Shown in pieces: positions 1 to 10,286 of a stretch of DNA of 64,000 nucleotides. Source of the DNA: Syngnathus acus (taxonomy: Eukaryota; Chordata; Actinopteri; Syngnathiformes; Syngnathidae); the NCBI RefSeq assembly GCF_901709675.1, contig NC_051093.1, positions 1,444,553-1,508,552 of the forward strand. The letters run 5' to 3'. The notes under the pieces are model-generated. The model searched no databases and was not told the DNA's origin. It saw only the letters and a program-made list of their open reading frames with translations. Within the stretch, counting starts at the first letter, position 1. Each line of letters begins with the position of its first letter. The translations under genes were made by a program, and so were the position numbers.

Positions 1-1142
1 GGAGGTCGAACCTCGGATTCAGGAGGAACAGTGTGGCTTTCGTCCTGGCTGTGGAACAGTGGACCAGCTCTTCACCCTCAGCAGGATCCTCGAGGGTGCA
101 TGGGAGTTCGCCCAACCAGTCCGCATGTGTTTTGTGGACTTGGAGAAGGCGTTCGACCGTGTCCCTTGGGAGGTTCTGTGGGGGGTGCTTCGGGAGTACG
201 GGGTGCCGAGCCAACTGATAAGGGCGGTTCGGTCCCTGTATCACCGATGCCAGAGTTTGGTCCGCATTTCCGGCAGTAAGTCGGATTCGCAGCCGAGGCG
301 TTGAGGGTGTCCGGTTTGGGGACCTCAGCATCGCGTCTCTGCTTTTTGCAGACGACGTGGTGCTGTTGGCTTCTTCAGGCCGTGATCTCCAGCTCTCACT
401 GGAGCGGTTCGCAGCCGAGTGTGAAGCGGTCGGGATGAGGGTCAGCACCTCCAAATCCGAGTCCATGGTCCTCGATCGGAAAAGGGTGGAATGCCCTCTC
501 CGGATCGGGGATGAGATCCTGCCCCAAGTGGAGGAGTTTAAGTATCTTGGGGTCTTGTTCACGAGTGAGGGGAGGATGGAGCGCGAGATCGACAGGCGGA
601 TCGGTGCAGCGTCGGCAGTAATGCGGACTCTGTACCGGTCCGTCGTGGTAAAGAGAGAGCTGAGCCAAAAGGCAAAGCTCTCAATTTACCGGTCGATTTA
701 CGCTCCTACCCTCACCTATGGTCACGACCTATGGGTCGTGACCGAAAGAACGAGATCCCGGATACAAGCGGCCGAAATGAGTTTTCTCCGCAGGATGTCC
801 GGGCTCTCCCTTAGAGATAGGGTGAGAAGTTCGGTCATCCGGGAGAGACTCGGATTAGAGTCGCTGCTCCTCCACGTTGAGAGGAGCCAGATGAGGTGGC
901 TCGGGCATCTCATCAGGATGCCTCCTGGACGCCTCCCTGGGGAGGTGTTCCGGGCATGTCTCACCGGTAGGAGACCCCGGGGACGACCCAGGACGCGCTG
1001 GAGAGACTATGTCTCTCAGCTGGCCTGGGAACGCCTTGGAATCCCCCGGGATGAGCTAGATGAAGTGGCTGGGGAGTGGGAAGTCTGGGAGTCCCTCCTG
1101 AAGCTGCTGCCCCCGCGACCCGACCCCGGATAAGCGGAAGAA
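1..1142 (+). mobile_element. RTE-like (Rex3-type) LINE fragment, dead
   Basis: This is the 3' part of a non-LTR retrotransposon running off the left edge. Reverse-transcriptase palm motifs are readable: VDLEKAFDRVPW near 130-175, and the catalytic FADD box (LLFADDVVLLAS) near 340-375. They are followed by a long C-terminal region to the stop near 1133, with the block ending in [15 protein letters not shown]. Between about 285 and 330 the text jumps from the SGSKSD block straight to the segment before FADD. The LRQG-type motif is missing there and the frame shifts, so an internal deletion has killed the copy. The 3' end runs directly into an ATGG tandem tail, which is typical of RTE-clade Rex3 elements as I remember them. 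Other RT clades are possible; that it is a dead LINE is certain. Confidence 0.85.
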
Positions 1143-1143
1143 G

Positions 1144-1250
1144 ATGGATGGATGGATGGATGGATGGATGGATGGATGGATGGATGGATGGATGGATGGA
1201 TGGATGGATGGATGGATGGATGGATGGATGGATGGATGGATGGATGGATT
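1144..1250 (+). repeat. (ATGG)n tetranucleotide array
   Basis: About 26 near-perfect copies of a 4-bp unit directly follow the stop region of the preceding LINE. The array is best explained as the element's 3' tandem tail, expanded by slippage. Reading frames through it give Met-Asp-Gly-Trp or His-Pro-Ser-Ile repeats and are not genes. Confidence 0.95.
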
Positions 1251-1399
1251 TATTTATTTGGTTGTTGTGTAGCTGTATTATTGCTGCTGTATTTCCATAT
1301 TTGACATGATGAGACAAAGATAAAGATGAGACATCCTTTGTTATTTCCAGTGGAAAAAGTAATGTGTTACAGCAGTTCAAAGAAACAAATACATCCATA

Positions 1400-2610
1400 A
1401 ATTCAAAGTCCTGTATCGTTGATTGTATTCTAGTGTTATAGTGATGACCATTTTGTACTTTTAATAAATATATAATTCACATGCTGTATTATGTTTCTCC
1501 CTGAAATTTTAGTTACTTTGCTGAGCTACATGATTAGGGCAACATTAATTATGTCAAAAATGGCAAACATTTCGTATCATTCGGTGTATAAGCAATGTGT
1601 TTTATTTTTCAATTCCCAAACGTAAGCTTCACTGTGATCCTAATATGAAATTAATGGCAAAAATACATCATTGTATAATACAACTTGTGACAAATGTACA
1701 TAAATAGAGTATAAAAGAATCATTTGTATGTTGCTAAGGAACTTTTTTTTTTCTTCTCTGCTAATTCCACCAATCAACACAAAATACAGCACTTATTAAT
1801 CAACAAGGCATATTGACGAAAGACACTCAATAAACAACAGCAAACATTCTTTAGGGGACGTAAACGTACCTGTCTGCTATTGCAGCGGTCCGGCGGCGGC
1901 ATTCATACTTGAGTAGACGCCAGCGGCGCGAGAAGCAGCTTCGCGGTCTTGCGCTGTCTGTCACCTGCGTCACCTGTCAGGGCCGCACGTCCGCCGTCAC
2001 CCGCGCACTCTGCTACCGTAACATCAGACAGCAGTGCGCACCCTCCTTCCACATGCCACTCTGGTCCTCTTATGGGGACAAGACGTGCGCTTTTTGTCGG
2101 CTCCGATTTCGTGGAGCGGTTTTGAAGCACCTGAAAATGCAGAGAAACCTCAAATGACTCAGCGCAACCATCACATTCGGCACACAGTGACTCAAATCAA
2201 TAACTATGCGAGGCATTTCAATACAATTGCAAAGGCCAAATTGGTTCCACCATCTGAATAATTTGCATGACGTTGTAATGGCCGCCAAATCTATTCAAAT
2301 GGTCCAAATCATTAGTTCCTTTTATGGTGCTTGGACTTCACCAAAGAAATTGAAAAGCTGCAAACGTATTCTTGTAAGCTAACAAAGAGATGGTGACCTT
2401 TGAGGGGCCTGAAAAGGTCAACCTGTTAAATGATGTAAAAGTGAGGTGGCAGCAGGTGTGCAGCAGCACCACCCTCTTCCTGCACGCTTTGTTTCCCGAG
2501 AGGATGTAATCGGAGCCGTCATGTTTCATGTAGGAGACGGCAAACCCAATCACCTGAGTTGACTCGGCAAGTCGTGCGAGCTGTGGAAAACACTCCAGTG
2601 GGGATCCAGC
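1400..2610. other. AT-rich intergenic stretch, no gene seen
   Basis: I find no conserved protein, tRNA or clear repeat boundary here. Around 1880-2110 the sequence becomes GC-richer, with short CpG clusters that could be the edge of an old promoter or repeat. No coding exon with splice sites could be supported. Confidence 0.5.
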
Positions 2611-2703
2611 CACTCATCCATCCATCCATCCATCCATCCATCCATCCATCCATCCATCCATCCATCCATCCATCCATCCATCCATCCATCCATCCATCCA
2701 TCA
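2611..2703. repeat. (ATCC)n tetranucleotide array
   Basis: About 23 units of ATCC on the plus strand, which is the complement of the array at 1144-1250. The two arrays are thus an inverted pair about 1.4 kb apart. No LINE 3' end is recognisable beside this one. Confidence 0.95.
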
Positions 2704-3755
2704 ATCCGGTCTGTGTGTGATTGTGTGTGCCATTCTCAATAAATGATGCCTTGCACACTTGTCACTCAATCAGTGGCCAGGTGGGGGCTGTAACCTTGTC
2801 TGACCTGCCGTGCAAGCAAAGATGGCGGAAAGTGGTCGGGGACATACTGCCGACAGATCACTGAAGGAAAGCTAAGACCAATTCAAACGTGTTGCGTACT
2901 AAGTGTTTGGTGGTGGGGTCCTAATGCACTCAACAATGTCCTATTTCTAACTGAAGAGGGCGCCAGATTGTGTTGTTCATCTTTCAGAATGACCAAACTT
3001 TGTCTTGAACAACGAGCTTGCGCTCAAACTTTATTTTTTACACATCGCCAGTCCCTCTTCTTCGTTCCGTATCGCTGACTTAAACATTACTGACAACCAT
3101 GGAAACCCCTGCTGGTCACATCGAGTATTAGAGTTTTCCATATATCACACAACTATGACTACGAAGCACTCGTGCACAATCGGATCCATGAGGTCCGGAG
3201 TTCCAAACGTCTCAGGAGCTAAAAATTAGATTTAATGCGGTCACCCAGAAACAAATGAATTCACTTCACATTATCTCAGATGGGAAACGTTGAGGAATGT
3301 GAAAGTGACAACAGCATGAATTAAATTGCAAAATTAAATCTAAATGTTGCCCTTCAAATGTGGCTTCAATTTTCTGTATCAGCATGCAGTGTGGATTCGT
3401 GGAAAGTGGCGGCGGTAATGGTGCCAAGAGGGACTGATGGCGGCGAGGGCAGGCGAAGGAGAAACGGTGACGGATAAAGTGCCAAGAAAAGACGTCTAGA
3501 AAAAAAAAAAGCGCTCTGCATGCAGCCCACCTGCACACGTCGTCAATGACAAGGTCTCAGCTCCAGATGGGTGGAAAGAAAGTTTTTGGAGGCGCCATTG
3601 ACATCAGTTAAAATAAGTTAAAAGTTAAAGTGTTTTAATTTTGTATTTGTTGGCTTGCAGTTGATGGTGTTATTATACCGAATGTGTTTGAATAAAAGGT
3701 TGAAAAAACCCCGTTATGCCGACATTTGTTATTTTGGAATAAAACACTAGACAAG
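2704..3755. other. Intergenic stretch, no gene seen
   Basis: No recognised domain, tRNA or repeat family. A short AT-rich end near 3690-3740 precedes the L2 fragment at 3760. The sequence may contain old unrecognised repeats. Confidence 0.45.
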
Positions 3756-3759
3756 TTTT

Positions 3760-4665
3760 AACAAGGTTGACCTTCTGACCACGTGGTGCAGGGACAACAA
3801 CCTCCTGCTGAACGTCAACAAGACCAAGGAGATTGTTGTTGACTTCCGGAAGGGTCACACCCGACACCTGCCGCTGACCATCGACGGTGCTGTGGTGGAG
3901 AGAGTGAGCAGCACCAGGTTGCACATCAGTGAGGATCTCTCCTGGTCCACCAACACCGCATCACTGGCGAAGAAAGCTCAGCGCCGCCTGTACTTCCTGC
4001 GGAAACTCAGGCGAGCAAGTGCTCCTCCGGCCGTCATGACTACATTCTACCGTGGCACCATTGAGAGCGTCCTCTCCAGTTGTATCGCTGTTTGGGGTGG
4101 TAGCTGCACTGAATACAACATGAAGGCCCTGCAGCGCATAGTGAACACAGCTGGTAAGATTATTGGTGCTTCACTCCCCTCCCTGAAGGACATTTACACC
4201 TCCCATCTCACCCGCAAGGCGACCGCGATTGTGTCTGATGTGAGTCACCCCGCTCACTCTTTATTTGATCTTCTGCCCTCTGGGAAGAGGTACAGGAGCC
4301 TGCGCTCCCGCACCACCAGACTCACCAACAGCTTCATACTCCAGGCTGTTAGGATCCTGAACTCTCTCCCCCCTCCTGCGTAACGTCCTGTACTTTTGCG
4401 CCATATTCTGACTGACTGCTGTATGCACACTTGCTCCATTTTTGCTCCTCTTATTTATTATGTTATTTGTTTATTTATTCATCACTCTTATTTATTCATT
4501 GTTTGTGCCTTCTTGGTTTTACTTTTTGTGTTGTTTACTTGTATGTATATTGTGTACTATGTCTTGTCACCATGGGATAGTGGGAAACGTCATTTCGATT
4601 TCTTTGTGTGTCTTGACGTGAAGAAATTGACAATAAAGCAGACTTTGACTTTGACTTTGAAAAGG
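3760..4665 (+). mobile_element. L2-type LINE, 5'-truncated copy
   Basis: An open frame carries the C-terminal part of an L2-like ORF2. After the RT thumb (CRDNNLLLNVNKTKEIVVDF near 3785) come KKAQRRLYFLRKLRRA (near 3970), TFYRGTIESVLSSCIAVWGG, LPSLKDIYTSHLTRKA and an ILNSLPPPA end at the stop near 4381. The 3' UTR contains an AATAAA-like signal and ends in repeated TTTGAC units at about 4640-4662, a typical L2 tail in fish. It is about 900 bp long, so it is strongly 5'-truncated. A closely similar copy lies at 12420-13060. Confidence 0.88.
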
Positions 4666-4671
4666 TGAAAA

Positions 4672-5880
4672 CATGCAATTCTGGTTATATTCTTAATGTG
4701 CTTTTGAAAGGAGAGCGTTTGTTCAAATATTACCCCGAGATTAGTTAGAGTATCGCTCTGAGTGATCGTACGGTTATCTATAGTTACAGTGGTTTCCTTA
4801 AATAAGTGTTGATTGATAACGAGTTGGACCAATTGTCAACATCTCAGTTTTATCTGGGTTAAGACGAAGGAAGTTGAGAGACATCCATTGCTTGATCTCC
4901 GCAAGGCACGCCTCAAGATTACAACAGTCCCGCGGATCTGTCATCGATAACGGCATATATAATTGGGTGTCATCCGCGTAACATTGAAAACTAATATTAT
5001 ATTTACGTATTATGTCCCCAAGCGGAATCATATAAATATGAAATAAAATTGGTCCGAAAACCGATCCCTTTGGGACACCACACGTAACATTATAGAGCTC
5101 CGAGGACGTATTGCCATGGACCGCTCGGTGCGTCCTGTCTGATAGATAGGAATAGAACCAGCCTAGTGCTGACCCTGAAATACCAACACAACTTTTAAGA
5201 CGCTCTAATAAAATATCGAAGTCTACAGTGTCAAAGTCAGCACTAAGATCAAGTAGTAACAATACCGATGAAGTGTTTGAATCCATAGCTATGAGGAGAT
5301 CATTAGTCACTTTGGCAAGTGCTGTCTCAGTGGAATGTATGATTAGCTCTAAAACCAGACTGAAAAGATTAATATCGATTATAGGCGACCATCTACTCAA
5401 TAAGCTGCTGCGCTACTACTTTTTCAAGAAGTTTTGCTATGAATGGGAGGTTTGAAACTGGCCTATAATTACTGAGACAGTCCGAGTCAAGATTTGGTCG
5501 CTTAAGTAACAGTTGAATGATAGCGGTTTTAAAGGCTGTTGGCACTATCCCAGAGGAGACAGACAGATTGATTATATTTAAGACGGACGGACCTAAAATT
5601 TGAAATCGTTCTTTAAATCGTTTGGCTGGAAGCGGGTTGAGTAAACATGTTGTTTGTTTAGCCGCACTAACCAATTGTGTCAGCCTTTCAAGGGACACGC
5701 TTTTAAAATTTGAGAGGGTTATTGCATGATCGTCAGTGCCGGTAATCGGCGGTCTCGACTGAGCGATTCGAACGGTCATCTTGATCTCATCCCTAATGGA
5801 TTCAATCTTTCGAGCGAGAAATTTCATGAACTCGTCAGCTGAGCGGAAAGAGCTATCGGGGTCGGCTGGCGTAGTGTTAG
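4672..5880 (-). mobile_element. CR1/L2-group LINE RT fragment, broken frames
   Basis: Read on the minus strand, this holds RT motifs in order: NYRPVSNLPFIAKLLEKVV (near 5400-5460), a degraded LLDLSADFDTVDFDILLERL, CGVPKGSVFGPILFHIY, and the catalytic box FQCYADDTQLY near 4960-4990, then LNPDKTEML. The frame changes near 5400 and again near 4800. The 3' end is cut where the plus-strand L2 copy begins, which suggests that L2 inserted into this older element. It is non-functional. Confidence 0.85.
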
Positions 5881-5974
5881 CTTTGCCACTGTATCAAATA
5901 GGTATTTAGGATTGTTTTTATTGAGATGAATCACTAGCACAAGTTTTTAATAAGATAAGCGCATCTTTATATTT

Positions 5975-6804
5975 CAGGAAAAAGGGTTCTCACCAGTGTG
6001 GGTTCTTGTGTGTCTTTTTAAGCTTCCTTTCTCTGAGAATCTTTGGCCACAAGCTGAGCAGGAAAATGTTTTTCACCTGTGTGTGTTCTTCCATGTGTTT
6101 TTAAGTTGACCTTCTGAGAGAATCTTTGGCCACAAACTGAGCAGGAAAAATATTTTTCACCTGTGTGTGTTCTTGCATGTCTTTTTAAGTTGACCTTCTG
6201 AGAGAATCTTCGGCCACAAAGTGATCTGGAAAAAGATACGTATCTCACTGGAGTGGGTTCTTGTGTGTGTTTTTAAGTCACCCTTCTGAGAGAATTTTTG
6301 GCCACAAACTGAGCAGGAAAAACGTTTCTTCCCAGTGTGGGTTTTCATTTGACTTGTTAAGTGCCTCTTCTGAGAGAATCTTTAGAAAAATGTTTCCCTC
6401 CTGTGTGTATTCTTAGGTGTAGTTTCAAACTCCTCTTATGAGCAAACATTTTCCAACACTGAGAACATTTCCAGTGTTTGGTATAAAATATCAACTTCTG
6501 ACTCATCATCTGCAGCGTCAGAAGCATGTGACAGCATGTCATCACAATCTGATGTTGGAGCTAAGACGTCGTCTGCTTGGGATCCTCCACGGTGGGCTCC
6601 GTTATCTTCTGTTGCCGTGTGTTGACGAGAGCTGCTTCTTGCAGGCTCCGCCCCTTTGCTCACCTCATGTTGACCCTCATCTATACTTTTCAATGAGAGA
6701 CAAGTTGAGGGCATACTGTAGATATCCTCTTCTTCCTTCTCTTTCCCCTCCTCTTTCATCGAAGTTGCTCTGGCTCCGCCTCCTCTTTTTTGATGAAAGG
6801 ACAC
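5975..6804 (-). pseudogene. Decayed C2H2 zinc-finger gene
   Basis: On the minus strand an acidic, Ser/Glu-rich leader (start near 6804) leads into tandem C2H2 fingers. Readable fingers include KCSQCWKMFAHKRSLKLH (near 6440), [17 protein letters not shown] (near 6290) and two adjacent ones around 6080-6220 with [14 protein letters not shown] and HTGEK linkers. The fingers lie in different frames (breaks near 6400, 6270 and 6050), some first cysteines are lost, and no long open frame remains. It resembles the large fish families of tandem C2H2 (gastrula-type) zinc-finger genes. It is most likely a dead family member; a short exon in a working gene is less likely given the frame breaks. Confidence 0.75.
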
Positions 6805-7061
6805 ACCTTGTCCTGTTGCTCATTCATCATGGCTGTTCCTGGCTGTTGTCACATTCAAACTTGTACATAAAGACCAGCGCTTCAACCACCAGCTTCAACC
6901 AGAGGTTCGAGCACGCTAACTGGTTCTCAAACTTGGCCAAGCTATCTAGCCTTGTTTGCTCGCAGAATAGTAGCATGGGAGGTTAACGTGGTGACAGCCT
7001 GATTTCCTTTGCAATAGTGTACTTGAATAGTTTATAGTTTATTATTAGCCATGGTAGAACA

Positions 7062-7134
7062 GGCCTTGTAGCTCAGTGGTTAGAGCACTGGTCTTGTAAA
7101 CCAGGGGTCGTGAGTTCAATTCTCACTGAGGCCT
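7062..7134 (+). tRNA. tRNA-Thr (TGT anticodon)
   Basis: A 73-nt cloverleaf with a 7-bp acceptor stem (GGCCTTG pairing with TGAGGCC, two G-U pairs), a D-arm/A box TAGCTCAGTGGTTAGAGCA, an anticodon loop CTTGTAA with anticodon TGT at 7095-7097, and a B box GAGTTCAATTC. There is no intron and no encoded CCA. It resembles vertebrate tRNA-Thr-TGT closely. No run of four T follows immediately, so transcription termination is uncertain. Confidence 0.85.
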
Positions 7135-7402
7135 GATTGAATACTAAGCATTCCCTGCGCAAGCTGGATTTATAAGAGTTGAGGGTGTAATTCCACATAT
7201 CTTGTCCATGGTACTGGTTACCAGCAGTTGTGTGATGAGTTGTTGTCTTTGAGGATCTTAAGGGAAATTTTATAATTTCTCACGGCACACAAATGTGTCC
7301 ACACTGGATGAGAATCACTGGATTACAGTCCTGTTTAGACTACATTTTCAAGCGTTTCTTTTGGTCAATCTTCTCAAAGGTTGACACAGTTTTGCCAAGC
7401 AA

Positions 7403-7475
7403 GGCCGCGTAGCTCAGTAATAAGAGCACTAGAATTGTAACTCAGAGGGTGTGAGTTAAATTCCCACTAGGGTCT
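7403..7475 (+). pseudogene. tRNA-Thr-like pseudogene (TGT)
   Basis: Same length and register as the tRNA-Thr gene 340 bp upstream, with TGT at 7436-7438 and a recognisable A box (TAGCTCAGTAATAAGAGCA). It carries many substitutions in the anticodon stem and T arm that break pairing, and the B box is changed. It looks like a decayed tandem copy. Confidence 0.7.
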
Positions 7476-8110
7476 GACAGACAGCTACATCTGCTAACCC
7501 TGCTTGGTTGTAGTGTGTTTGAATTTTTGATTAGCGGTAGGTGCTTAAGCCTCATTGCTAGCAAGAGAACTGGTCTTGCAAAAAAAGATTCACTCGCTGT
7601 GTCCAAATTCACAGGCTGCATCCTCAGAAAGTCGTTTTTCTTTGCAAATTATCAGGCTGCATGACGTGACTTCCGGTGCGACGCAAACGCACGTCACGTG
7701 ACACACGAATTCAGCCTTGAAACTGGCATTTGTTAAATGGCGACGGATGCTGAGCGGAGACTACATATATTTTAAAGTCATTTCCCATATTACTCTTTCA
7801 AATATCTATTCAGAAACTCTGAACATATAAGGACATATTTATTGAGAGAAAACAGGGTGGGTGGGGGGCTGAGAGTGGACAGGTTTGGCGAACCCCCGAC
7901 ATCTGGTCAAATCAGAGCAGGGGGTGTTTTGTGGTGTTGGGGGAAACAGGGGGAAACTTGATTGCTTCCTCTGCAGCTGGTCAACCAGTGCAGCGGTCTT
8001 AGCACTTTGTTTACGATGTTGTGAGAACAAACAGAAGAAGTTTGTTCCCCTCAGCAACTGGTTAATCAATATAGTCTACATTCCAACATAGTCAGTCATA
8101 CGATCAAGAA

Positions 8111-8514
8111 CAGTGGAGCCTCGGGTTTCGACTACAATCCGTTCCAGAAGGCTGTTCGAGAAGTGAATCGTTTGAATTCCGAATCATGTTTTCCCTTTAC
8201 AAATAATAGGAAAAATATGAATCCATTCCAAGCAAAAAAACCTGCCTTTTTTAACCATTTTTTTCATTTGCGCATTTTTGTCCGATCGCGCAACTGCAGC
8301 GCAGCGCCGAACACGCAACCGTAGCGCGTCGCCCACCGCGCAACTGCACCGCGCAACTGCACCGCGCTGGTCGCATTATTGTGACAGAGCCGTCGCTGAA
8401 ATTTAGAAAATATTTTTAAAGTCCTGATGTACTTTCCAAAATTTAAGTGGACCTCAGTGCGCAGGGAGCTTAATTTTGTCCGATCGCGCAACTGCAGCGC
8501 ACCGCCAAACCAGG
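8111..8514 (+). mobile_element. Non-autonomous TIR element, truncated copy
   Basis: Starts CAGTGGAGCCTCGGGTTTCG and matches the left part of the element at 35951-36825, including the ACAATCCGTTCCAGAAGG block. It has two internal blocks starting GTCCGATCGCGCAACTG at 8280 and 8478. The right terminal repeat is missing; the copy stops near 8514 against unrelated repetitive sequence. It has no coding capacity. Confidence 0.7.
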
Positions 8515-9285
8515 CACGTGCACTCATAGGAGGCAGGTGAGGCCTCACCTTGCCACCAGGGGCGGTAAAGGGCTCAACATGGTTTCCTCAGCTGTCACCA
8601 TAAGTTGTTAAAAATGAATAATATAATAAAACATAATATATCTGTCCTGTGGTCTATGCTTTTAATGCAATTTTGGTGTGTTTCCTATACATTTGGATCA
8701 TTTTCATAGTCAAAATAGCTGTATTTCTTGTTCAAATAACAACGGGAGACGAGAATCATGGAGGCTGAGGCAGTGACAGGTAGTGCCTCTCAGGGCGTGC
8801 GTGTGAGCGTGTGCACCACTCACACACTGTACTGAGCGCGTGCAAACGGCGCGTGCTTGCAGTCAGCGGGAAAATACGGGCCTTGAGGCAGCCAGTACCT
8901 TTGCCTCAAAGATTGGGCGATAGTGAGCCTGCGGCTAATAGTTCACGACACGAGTAAATGCGAGAGTAAATTAAGAAGAAAAAAAAGAAAAGAAAAAAAA
9001 AACAACCAACAACATTCGGTGCTAACGCGTCTCTATTTGGCTTTATTTTCCCTGAATTGTTGTACAAAATGAAAAGTGCATAGATTAAAAAATACAACTG
9101 AACACATCATCAGTTCAACATCCTCCTTTTCACCTGTAGGATAAAAAAATATATATAGATTAGAATGCAGAAAAAAATATTAGCACAAAATTTAAATAGC
9201 ACAATCATGTAAGAAGCATTTACACCCAGCAACTTGATCACCAGAGTTTGTTATTGTGAGCCAACCACCAGATGCCACAAACAAG
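8515..9285. other. Repeat-like, non-coding stretch
   Basis: Begins with a GC-rich segment (AGGAGGCAGGTGAGGCCTC) that looks like the end of a hAT-type element, but no matching partner end was found. The rest is AT-rich with A-runs at 8975-9002. No gene seen. Confidence 0.4.
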
Positions 9286-9525
9286 TACCGTATTTTCCGG
9301 ACTATAAGGTGCACCTTCAATAAATGGCCCATTTTAAAACTCTGTCCATATATAAAGCGCACCGGACTATAAGGCGCACCATTAACTTTCTGAGACAGTC
9401 CTGTATAGAGGCTTTGCAGCTGACGTCATCAAGCTACCCACATTAGCTTGGCGGCCATCTTGGCGGTCAACTTTTCAGTGCCGGTCAACGACTCACACAC
9501 GCTTTCTTGTTATATGAGCTTAAAA

Positions 9526-9703
9526 ATGCCGGATACCTGCTGTGCTGTTGGATGTAGCAATAGACGAGGCGATAAACCAAATCTTAGCTTCTATAGATTT
9601 CCGGCGAACATGAAAAAACGTGATAAATGGATCGCGGATATTCGTCGTGAACGATGGAAACCTACGATTTACACAAGGATATGCAATGAGGACTTCATAT
9701 CAG
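9526..9703 (+). pseudogene. THAP-domain exon of the transposon
   Basis: From the Met at 9526 the frame encodes a THAP zinc-finger N-terminus: MPDTCCAVGCSNRRGD, then SFYRFPAN, a central Trp (DKWIADIRRERW) and a terminal ICNEDF block, ending at a good splice donor (CAG|GTATGT at 9703/9704). THAP fingers bind DNA through a C2CH zinc site. Here the expected final His (usually CxEHF) is Asp, so the zinc site looks incomplete. No downstream exon could be found within the element, which agrees with internal deletion. An alternative upstream Met lies at 9448. Confidence 0.7.
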
Positions 9704-10067
9704 GTATGTAAACAAACTATTCACCCCTGATTTGTTTCACAAAATGTGAAATAATACAATATGGGATGATACAAATATGATTGTTGAAAATGCTGGGTGC
9801 ATTTTTAGAAAGGCAGCAAGAGCAGCAAGGCAGGGAATGGGATGATTTCTTCAGTTCACCCCCCCATTTTTATTTTGTGTTTATTTTTTCATGATGCTTG
9901 AAAACGTTATCAATGTAAATATTGAATTATATTTATTGGTTAAGTTTTCAAGCCAATCAGATGTGGCATCATGCAAAAATAAACAAATAATAAAAATGGT
10001 AGCAACTTGAACAGACAGGTACAGTATCTGAATGATTTCACTCTATTCAGTTTTTTAATATGTCAAG

Positions 10068-10286
10068 TTATGAAATGCCATTACAAAACAAATCGACGAG
10101 GTAATTATAAATATCTGGATATGAGCGTTCAGGCAGGTCGGCTGTTGCAAAATGCTCGGGCGATTTTAGCATGCTTCTCGGTAAAAGGTACGGATCCGTT
10201 GTGCCAACAAGGTTCAACTTCTCTCTGTAACGTTTCTTGGAGTCTTCATCCAAATGCCTAACTTCGTTGGATAGCAAATCAGCCAT
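10068..10286 (-). pseudogene. YqaJ-type nuclease N-terminal fragment (transposon)
   Basis: A 72-codon minus-strand frame contains KLNLVGTTDPYLLPRS and LPERSYPDIYNYLVD. I recall this pattern preceding the YqaJ-like recombinase/nuclease domain in fish transposon proteins. It faces the THAP exon from the opposite end of the same TIR element. The catalytic region is absent. The assignment rests on memory of the motif only. Confidence 0.45.

Noticed and set aside
961-1398. Long frames made of His-Pro-Ser-Ile or Met-Asp-Gly-Trp repeats
   Set aside because: They are translations of the tetranucleotide array and the antisense of the LINE ORF.
7540-7600. Third tRNA-Thr copy
   Set aside because: Only the anticodon-arm-like stretch is visible; A and B boxes are not recognisable.
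8264-8548. Minus-strand frame rich in Arg, Ala and Leu
   Set aside because: It lies entirely in the repeated block of a non-coding TIR element and is not conserved in the second copy.
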